This document shows, piece after piece, positions 58,001 through 64,000 of a stretch of DNA of 64,000 bases. Source of the DNA: Actinostola sp. cb2023 (Eukaryota; Cnidaria; Anthozoa; Actiniaria; Actinostolidae); NCBI GenBank assembly GCA_033675265.1, contig JAUJYZ010001328.1, forward strand, positions 124,001 through 188,000, given 5' to 3'. Numbering within the stretch: the stretch's first letter is position 1; every line of letters starts with the position of its first letter. The notes beneath the pieces are model-generated. The model had not been told where the DNA came from, did no database searches, and saw only the letters and a program-made list of their open reading frames with translations. The position numbers and the translations under genes are program-made.

Positions 58001-61000
58001 TTTTCACACAACCACACAAGTACAATGTATCTGCCCATATTTAAAACATTTAATATCAAACTTGACAAGTTTCATTTCAATTGTGAAATACATTGTACTT
58101 TTCCCTGTCTCATGCATGGGGTCTGAAGTGTACAACAAGATGCATGGTCACACCTTGCTAGTGATCTCAACATCCGTGAAACATGTCAATGTCTACACAA
58201 ATTTCTGAACTTTTTGAAGATTTTCATGCAGATATATAAGCAACATCAATTTTAGGTATTTTAAAATTGACATAGTGTAGTATCTTGTCCAGGGATGTAG
58301 ATAAAAAGTGTAACAGGTGGAAATATGCATTGGACAGGCGGGTATTGGGCCCAATGGATTGTGCCGAAGGCATGATCCTTCTAGGGGGTATGGGGGAATG
58401 CACCCCCAAAAATTTTGAAATCTAGACTCTCGGAAATGCGTTTTCCTTGATTTTGGAGGTAAATTCAAGACCAATTTAGACCGTTTTCAGTACACAAGAA
58501 TTCATGGTTTTCTTTTAATAAAGTTGTGAAAAACGAAACAGGGTGTTGTGTTTTACATTCAAACATTAAAAGTAAAACTGCAGTGATATTTTAATGATCT
58601 ACAAAATTTGAAAGGAAGCTAAAGTTCAAATGTTTCAATTAAACAAATGTGCAATGCTAAAGGCATTAGTTGTCTTCAGTTTCACTTGTGCTATATCCCA
58701 AACACTGTCACTGTCTGACTCAGGATCGAGGTCAGGTAAGAAGAAGGTGAATTATTTCGCAAACACGAAGTAGAGATACCGCTGGTCAAGGAGACTTGAG
58801 CAATCGTGTGGGCTTCCCGTGGTTCTCCTTATTTGGATCCTTATTCGGAATTCTGACAAAACCAGTCAACCGCGGAGTTGCTTTTGGCCTTTTGTACATG
58901 TACCTCGCTACTATTTGTCAAAAACCTTAGAAAAACATCATTGCAAGCATGGACTGATACCTGAGGAGTCGAGTAAGAGCTGTTGTTTTGACATTTGCGA
59001 CTTTTGGAAGCGATATTTTGAGGAAAGGACCAGGTACAAAGCGAGTTGTCAACAGAAACAGAATTACGAGAAAACAGAAGATTATTGCGTTGCTTGCTAT
59101 TTACAAGCTTTCGGCATATAATAAGATGTAAGGAAGCTTTCCGATCTCAATTAAAGTTGCATATTAACCACTGTATTGATCGAGATTGATCGATCGTTTA
59201 CCACTTCAAAATGGAGTGTTGACAGTTTCAGTTTTATTATTAGTGCCAACATTAGTCGCCCTGGGTCCCCAAGGATGGACCTTTATACGTACGTAGATTT
59301 ATTGAGCCGGTAAAATTATTTACAGCCGGTAAAATTAAGCCGACAGCCGGGTATTTTCCCCGGCTTCCGGCTTTTATCTACATCCCTGTTGTCTGTGGGT
59401 GCTTACAGTGCTGTAGTACCATACCTTTTTCATCACATCTTCAAAAGACTTTTGAAGATATCTATAGCGGCATATGAGTTTGTTGAGAACCTGGAACACA
59501 ATTACATTGAACACAGTCAATTTTGAAAATCAATGTACTGTAGTCTCTAAGTCCAACATCCCTTATTAAAGCCGTTTTTTTGTACATGTACATATAGTAC
59601 AATGTAGACAGGAAGCACTTTCCACTTGGCTAAAGTTCCTGGGAATATCCATCAGAAATCAAATGCAATGGTAAAAGTTTTGAACATTTAGGGATGCATA
59701 TTTACTTATTTATGTTTGCTTTTCTGGAAATTCCAGGAAAATCGAAAACATTGTGTTGTATTTGTGATCTTTCTCGGGTCTACATGTACATGTAGTTCTG
59801 AGGTTGCAAGTTTCACAAGTTCTTGACCTGTTCCATTTGACCATGAGAAATTTTGAAAATGTGAACAAGAACTTTTTGGCTAATTTTTGTCCAGGGAATT
59901 AATGAAAATGTGTCTTTTCTGGTTCCACAATTACCTGCACATGCTTTCTGATTACTTCAGCATTTTCTTCTGCTTCAAATATACACACATCAGTTTTCCA
60001 TGTCTCTGGGTTGCCATCTTGTACGATGCTTCCTCCAGGTGCTATTGGAAACAAACGCATCAAACTTTTAAACTTAAGTTTAAACACAGAGCAGATTTGG
60101 TGAAAAATCATGGCACAAGAACTGTCATGGTCACTGTCATGGTTACTGTCATGGTTACTGTCATGGTTACTGTCATGGTAACTGTCATGGTTACTGTCAC
60201 AGTTACTGTCATGGTTACTGTCATGGTAACTGTCATGGTTACTGTCATGGTTACTGTCATGGTAACTGTCATGGTTACTGTCATGGTTACTGTCATGGTA
60301 ACTGTCATGGTTACCGTCATGGTAACTGTTATGTTAACTGTCATGGTTACTGTCATGGTTACTGTCATGGTAACTGTCATGGTAACTGTTATGTTAACTG
60401 TCATGGTTACTGTCATGGTAACTGTCATGGTTACTGTCATGGTTAATGTCATGGTTACTGTCACAGTTACTGTCATGGTAACTGTTATGTTAACTGTCAT
60501 GGTTACTGTCATGGTTACTGTCATGGTTACTGTCATGGTTACTGTCACGGTTACTGTCACAGTTACTGTCATGGTTACTGTCATGGTAACTGTTGAACAG
60601 ATTGTCTAGTATTCAAGGAAGCAGTAATATTACATGTACATTGTACAAACAGTCACTGTAATAAAGAACTATCATGTTCTACTACTAATATTACATTCAC
60701 AGTTACAATTTTTCCAATAACAATAAATATTAAAATACTGATAATAATATTATATTGTCATTAAAAAATCATGAATAATTAATGAGTAAAATACAATGAA
60801 AATCACCATGACAGTGTCTTTATATGTGATATAGATTCGTCTTAATTTGCATACTACTTTAACTTGGATTTTCTTGGCCAAAATTATTTCAATCTTGAAT
60901 ATTTTTGCAGAAAATATTAAATGAAGGTATGGATTTTTTAAGCCATTTAAAAAACTCGCAGCACATGTTTTATCAAGTATAAAAACCCTTGGCTACGCCT

Positions 61001-63822
61001 CAGGTTTTTTACTTGATAAAACACTGCTGCTCGTTTTTTAAATAGTACGAAATGTTATCACTAGGATGAGTTTGACAATTAAGGTAATTCCTTAGTTTTG
61101 CACTGCGCAATTCTACTGCGCATATCTACTGCGCATATATTATATAGCGTGATGTATTGCATGATCTATTACGTGAAATAATAATTTGGTGTTGAAAAAC
61201 ACTGCATAACAACCGAAACTATGGATTGTGGATTAAAAAAGGATAAGAATGGTGAAAAAATGGCAAGAAAGTGGAGGATTATGCTATGTTTTTGAATAAA
61301 ATTTTAGTTGAAGAGCGCGCGCTAACTTACGTCATCGAGCGCGTGCTGGGTTTTAGATAGACAAATTTGTTAAGGATCATTCAGGGAAAGCCTTCAAATC
61401 GATTTTTCTCCGAACGAAGACAGTGACCATCAATTTTTATTGTATATTTTATTTACACTACCGATTTCACATCTTTTGTGAAAAAATATAAAAAAATTCA
61501 ATTGGGGAAGTCAATTTTTTTTCGCGTTTTCTGTGTCATTTTCTCGATTTGCATACGAAAATGGAAGGAAATTCGGTCATTCCTTTGTCAAAACCCGGCT
61601 TGTAAATGACTCAATTGGCAAAATTGTTATGCAATTTTTGGTACATCACCTTCATTGAACTGGTGTGATTGAAAAAATGGTAAATCGGTTGCAGAAAAGC
61701 ACTTCCACAATTTTTTTGAGCCATTTTAACACCGTGACACGATATTCGATTGTTTTGAGTCGATTTTGCTTATACCGCATGGTCTATTCTGACGAATATT
61801 ACTGAAACAAGCGCGGTGACCCCCATGTTTTTTTTACTTTTCTGACAATAAAAACTCAAAAATAATTCACCTGCAAAATTTCAGCGATTTTTCAATTGGG
61901 GAAGATATACTGAGGAATTACCTTAAAATGATTCAAGTAAACATGTAAAAATCGGCAGATAGAACTGACAAATGTAGGTAGTGCTCATTTTGAAAGTAGC
62001 CACTGGTTGTTGGCTTTTAATGAATCCATGTTCTACCAACACAAAACAACAACATACAGTCTGTAATTTCACATATTACTGTACCAATATCAATGACCAA
62101 AACACTAATTTATAAAATCTCACCTAAAATTCCACCAGCTAAAAGAATATCAAAAAGATATTCTCCATACAGCCGATAGTTCAGCTTTGCCCCAGAGACA
62201 TCAAGAAATTTCGCCACCTACACAGAAAAGTAAAATGATTTATGCTAATACAGCACATACCTTTCAATTTTGTTTTACTAGTGCTTTTTTCCTAATGGTT
62301 TTTAATAAGAGCGTGTGCACAGGTCCATATGATCCGTATTTTCCCGACTCGCTGCTCTTATAAAACCATTGGAAGAAGCCACGTGATGGGGGTCAAGACG
62401 TGATGGCACAAGCCCCGCAAATAAAGCTGACCGGACCAACCTAAAACATTAGCTGTTTCCTTGCGCTATATTCATTTGTTTTACAGGGTTTTTTCATCCC
62501 TTTTTGTAACAATGAACTGGGTCATATGATAAAATGCTTATTGACTGAGTTAGGTCGGGCCGGACAGGAAAATATTTGGCTCTCTGTCATTTGTATGGAC
62601 CTTAATTACTGCACGCATGACTTCCAGCCAAATATTTTCCTGTTCAGGCCTCCCACTCAGTCAATAAGTACCGTATTCACTGGCGTATAAGCCACACTCG
62701 CAGATAAGCCGCACCTCGAGTTTGACAACACAAATTTTGGAAATAAAGTTTTCTCGAATATAATTAAATAGAAATCATACGTTTTAACATTTTCCCCTGG
62801 TTTTAAGTGGAATCTTGAAAGCTATGTTATGTTTGAGACACTTGATTGACACATGTTGTGTTAGCACGTGAAACAACCCGCTCATCAATGAAAAATACTT
62901 TAGCAAACCATTAGGTACTAAAACCGTTAGCACGATTGTTAAACTGTCTGAAGAGGCGTTAGCACCCGTTAATTTGCCTGTTTAACGTCTAACCAATGGC
63001 CAATGCTTTTAGGAGTAACTAACAGTAATAAACACACGAATGATGTGCGTACTCTTTTATACTTTTATGTTAATTTTATGTAAATTTCTGGTACCAATTC
63101 CCGATGTTCTCGCAGATAAGCCGCACCCACAACTTTGTATCGCGATTTTTTGGGGAAAAGTGTGGCTTATACGCCGGTGAATATGGTACATAGTATTATG
63201 TTGTACTGTAGTTCATGACAGTCATAATATTGTGCATTGTAGAGTAAGAAGTGTGTGAGTGACTTCTGCATGTTTATGTCTTTGATGAGCTTCTTGTTAT
63301 CCCCTACATGTACAATGTAGGTGACACATGGGGTAAATATATCATACCTGTTCTAAGTCATTTTGTGTTCCATTCAGTCCAATTATAATGGCATCACGAA
63401 AAGCTAATGGATCTTGCTTCTCTTTCTCGTCTAATACAAGAAGTACATGTGTAAATAATGGCAGCTCAACAGTGCAGAGCTGAGGAAATTCTCTAAATAA
63501 TCATGAATATAAATAATATTTTGAATAAAAATGATAGCTAAAAGTACATCTTCCTGCTTTTTGTTAGTTAAATATTTGTTTCTGTAGAGATTTAAAGCAT
63601 TCATTAATGTTTCAATTTTCATTGAATTAAAATCACATTAATTATTTATTGAATCAATCAAGTAAGACGACAATGATTGTAACAATGTACAGGTTTCATG
63701 TTAGTGCACAACACAATGAATCAAACAACAAGATGACAGCCACTCCTTGCGTTTTACTTACCTCTCTTGCGGGTTTTGATCCGCTGACCACTGAGAGTTG
63801 GTTTTGGTTGCTTAAGACTCAT
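46069..63822 (-). CDS. BZW1/BZW2: eIF5-mimic protein (basic leucine zipper and W2 domain protein), complete
   Basis: Competes with eIF5 for eIF2 and eIF3 and so restrains non-AUG start-codon use (family knowledge). Fifteen coding exons, 5' to 3' on the minus strand: 63822-63762, 63430-63348, 62217-62124, 60041-59935, 59490-59425, 57793-57715, 56747-56691, 56539-56430, 52335-52249, 50414-50331, 49886-49821, 48696-48616, 47088-47017, 46942-46876, 46229-46069. Total 1275 bases, 424 residues, near the usual 419 or so. All introns are GT-AG and phases fit. Starts [20 protein letters not shown]. The HEAT-like N-terminal half includes [13 protein letters not shown] and [14 protein letters not shown]. 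The C-terminal W2 domain includes [18 protein letters not shown] and [15 protein letters not shown], followed by the acidic end [11 protein letters not shown] 3' splice site (CTTTTTCCAG) 11 bases before ATG shows at least one upstream non-coding exon. Whether it is the single invertebrate BZW or one of two paralogues cannot be told here. Confidence 0.95.
47217..47608. mobile_element. Foldback with CACAGGAAGCCCAAGC ends, in a BZW intron
   Basis: Arms of about 100 bases (AAGCCCAAGCTGTGATTTTG, GAGAATATCGTAAAAAAAAC, ACTGTAATAAAAG) are complementary. The centre holds a hairpin on ACTATACCTGTAC and a copy of the retroelement-like tail (47397-47500). The right end reads CTTCCTGTCGTG. No clear target duplication. 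Confidence 0.75.
47397..47500. mobile_element. Retroelement-like tail, copy 2
   Basis: Same (AAT)n plus TTATATTGCGCACTTTTCAT block as 42771-42870, nested inside the foldback at 47217-47608. Confidence 0.6.
47615..48482. mobile_element. 868-bp TTAA element, GGGTGGACTAACATATTT ends
   Basis: TTAA flanks and inverted ends GGGTGGACTAACATATTT/AAATATGTTAGTCCACCC. The interior has no transposase and includes several TGACGTCA-like motifs near 48320-48350. In a BZW intron. Confidence 0.8.
49003..49147. mobile_element. 145-bp MITE, TAGAGTGC ends (copy 2)
   Basis: Same family as 12700-12848, with TAGAGTGCGATTTAGAAAAG at the start and the complement at the end. Confidence 0.8.
49160..49340. mobile_element. 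Foldback element in a BZW intron
   Basis: TGCTCTGTGCACTTATA, ATAGAGCA and GGGACTGATCA pair with complements at 49295-49335; CTCTCGTG/CATGAGAG lies inside. Confidence 0.65.
49526..49648. repeat. Hairpin, about 50-bp arms
   Basis: GATGACTCTCTGTGCTTCTA with AAAAATAATGCAT pairs with 49598-49648. A related fragment (GTGCTTCTATAACATAATAA) follows near 49722. Confidence 0.7.
49944..50322. repeat. 76-bp tandem repeat, five copies
   Basis: Unit with ATGGCAGACTGTGAGTA and TACATGTATGAAGTCTGACA, starts at about 49946, 50024, 50100, 50176 and 50247. It ends next to the donor of the 50331-50414 BZW exon. Confidence 0.85.
50611..50750. repeat. Hairpin, about 60-bp arms
   Basis: CTTATTTGATGGTTTGACAG and ATATTTTAC pair with complements at 50700-50750; the tip lies in TCCTCGTCCTACGGG. 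In a BZW intron. Confidence 0.75.
51824..52010. repeat. 46-bp tandem repeat, four copies
   Basis: Four essentially identical units of ATTAACTGTTTCGCCACTCG... ending TTTACTAG. The lack of differences implies recent expansion. Confidence 0.9.
52463..53690 (+). mobile_element. Repeat family with GGGCTTCC hairpin, copy 2
   Basis: Begins with hairpin ACTCGGGCCCTTCCGAAGGA, contains TCAGTGAACGGCAAAAATAC and CTTTAAACGTA, ends with ACGCTCATTGAGCGT at about 53670-53685. Inverted relative of 43000-44100. Fills most of the BZW intron between exons 56430 and 52335. Confidence 0.7.
54171..54987. mobile_element. 817-bp hAT-like element, CAGTGATAGGGAAG ends
   Basis: CAGTGATAGGGAAG and CTTCCCTATCACTG (last base mismatched) terminate it; several GGCCATGG and ATGGGCC copies lie near the ends. 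No transposase domain seen. The flanking 8-mers only partly agree. Confidence 0.6.
55136..55697. mobile_element. hAT-like element, CAGGGCCTCTGATAT ends
   Basis: Element 55142-55691 with ends CAGGGCCTCTGATAT and complement. ACTAGA directly flanks both sides. Subterminal ATCGCATAATTT/AAATCGCATAATTTTC-like repeats. Non-autonomous. Confidence 0.75.
56864..57490. mobile_element. Foldback interrupted by a TTAA element
   Basis: GTGGCTAAATGGGATGCCT at the left pairs with AGGCATCCCATTTAGCTGCC at 57465-57488. The right arm is directly cut by the TTAA element 56969-57464, giving the order of insertion. Confidence 0.7.
56969..57464. mobile_element. TTAA element, AGTGCATATGACA ends
   Basis: TTAA flanks, ends AGTGCATATGACATGAAAA and TGTGTCATATGCACT. 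Related to the AGTGCCTAT family at 21955, 22312, 25858 and 41084. Confidence 0.8.
58290..59388. mobile_element. 1.1-kb hAT-like element, CAGGGATGTAGATAAAA ends
   Basis: CAGGGATGTAGATAAAA and its exact complement close the element; TTGTC occurs on both outer sides. A 100-codon frame at 58819-59121 has several cysteines but no recognised transposase motif. Confidence 0.7.
60114..60597. repeat. 12-bp tandem repeat (ACTGTCATGGTT), about 40 copies
   Basis: Near-perfect units with A/T and C/T variants, open in both strands because the unit length is a multiple of three. In a BZW intron about 70 bases upstream of the 60041 exon. Confidence 0.95.
60954..61038. repeat. Hairpin, 35-bp arms
   Basis: GTTTTATCAAGTATAAAAACC and its near-complement GGTTTTTTACTTGATAAAAC pair around TTGGCTACGCCTCA. 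Confidence 0.75.
61079..61926. mobile_element. 848-bp TTAA element, GGTAATTCC ends
   Basis: TTAA flanks, ends GGTAATTCCTTAG and CTGAGGAATTACC. Relative of 15529-16171; both carry CTGCGCA-like sequence just inside one end. Confidence 0.8.
62537..62672. repeat. Hairpin of about 135 bp
   Basis: TTATTGACTGAGTTAGG and CAGGAAAATATTTGGC pair with complements at 62628-62665. A neighbouring smaller inverted repeat (AATGGTTTT and AAAACCATT) is at 62296-62372. Confidence 0.65.
62669..63188. mobile_element. 520-bp TA-flanked MITE, CCGTATTCACTGGCG ends
   Basis: TACCGTATTCACTGGCGTAT with GCCACAC, and complement at 63160-63188 bounded by TA. Subterminal GCAGATAAGCCGCACC copies. Resembles a widely distributed class of short TA-target elements. 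Confidence 0.8.
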
Positions 63823-63833
63823 AAAACAGTTGT
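63823..63833 (-). other. 5' UTR part of BZW coding exon 1
   Basis: Eleven bases between a strong 3' splice site (pyrimidine tract, CAG at 63834-63836 on the minus strand) and the ATG. The upstream non-coding exon and promoter would lie toward or beyond 64000. Confidence 0.6.
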
Positions 63834-64000
63834 CTGGAAAAAGAAATAACAGTACTAAACACCAAGCTATAGGTTAGTATGACATTAATAGCTTAACGAA
63901 GCAGAACCGTACAGTACGGTGGACTACAGAAACAGCTACTATGAGTATGAACAGCTTATAAACAGGATATCATTCTCAGGCTCGACTCCGACGCCAAAAA

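Noticed and set aside
58819..59121. 100-codon Cys-containing frame
   Set aside because: Inside a hAT-like non-autonomous element with no transposase motif and no splice support.
59887..60609. 240-codon frame rich in Met-Val-Thr repeats, and a 158-codon frame opposite it
   Set aside because: Both arise from the 12-bp tandem array; the real coding content here is only the BZW exon at 59935-60041 on the minus strand.
1..64000. tRNA, rRNA or other structured RNA genes
   Set aside because: None recognised by eye on either strand; many hairpins are explained by foldback transposons.

Overview
The window is a stretch of animal nuclear DNA. It is AT-rich, its genes are split by GT-AG introns, and it is packed with short non-autonomous DNA transposons. 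Two ordinary animal genes bracket it: MRPL45 (mitochondrial ribosomal protein L45, plus strand, 5' end outside the window) at 1-4090 and a complete BZW1/BZW2-type gene (eIF5-mimic protein, minus strand, 15 coding exons) at 46069-63822. A THAP-type transposase remnant and the repeat style would fit a cnidarian such as a coral or sea anemone, but no rRNA or mitochondrial marker is present, so the lineage is an inference.

The centre is a large, imperfect inverted duplication (left arm about 5930-19680, right arm about 24980-38620, spacer about 5.3 kb). Each arm carries one copy of a three-exon gene for a membrane-bound, single-module nonribosomal peptide synthetase-like protein: adenylation domain, carrier (thiolation) domain, then three left-handed beta-helix (hexapeptide) domains separated by pairs of membrane helices. 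That is the layout of bacterial epsilon-poly-L-lysine synthetase (Pls, the TIGR02353 type of NRPS terminal region). The ten specificity-pocket positions read D-A-E-S-I-G-S-V-V-K, close to lysine-type codes as I remember them. The right copy is open throughout (1341 codons from the start chosen here). The left copy carries a 1-base frameshift that removes the third beta-helix domain and a Gly-to-Arg change in adenylation motif A7. The two genes are transcribed away from each other from the spacer.

Layout: 1-4090 MRPL45; 4091-8230 foldback elements and the outer left arm; 8394-19659 left NRPS-like copy (minus); 19660-24980 spacer with TTAA-flanked elements inside a larger repeat; 25014-37042 right NRPS-like copy (plus), whose 7.3-kb first intron holds a broken THAP transposase and several foldbacks; 37210-38090 an 88-bp tandem array in the 3' flank; 38100-46000 intergenic repeats; 46069-63822 BZW with many repeats in its introns.

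Mobile DNA is the other theme. At least ten elements show a TTAA target duplication of the piggyBac type, several sharing the end AGTGCCTAT and two pairs abutting on one shared TTAA. There are also TA-flanked (Tc1/mariner-like), hAT-like (CAGGG ends) and Mutator-like hairpin elements with 10-11 bp target duplications, and a group of foldbacks ending in CACAGGNAGCCCAA-like sequence. The second arm of the duplication supplies the empty site for at least one insertion, so insertions can be dated relative to the duplication.
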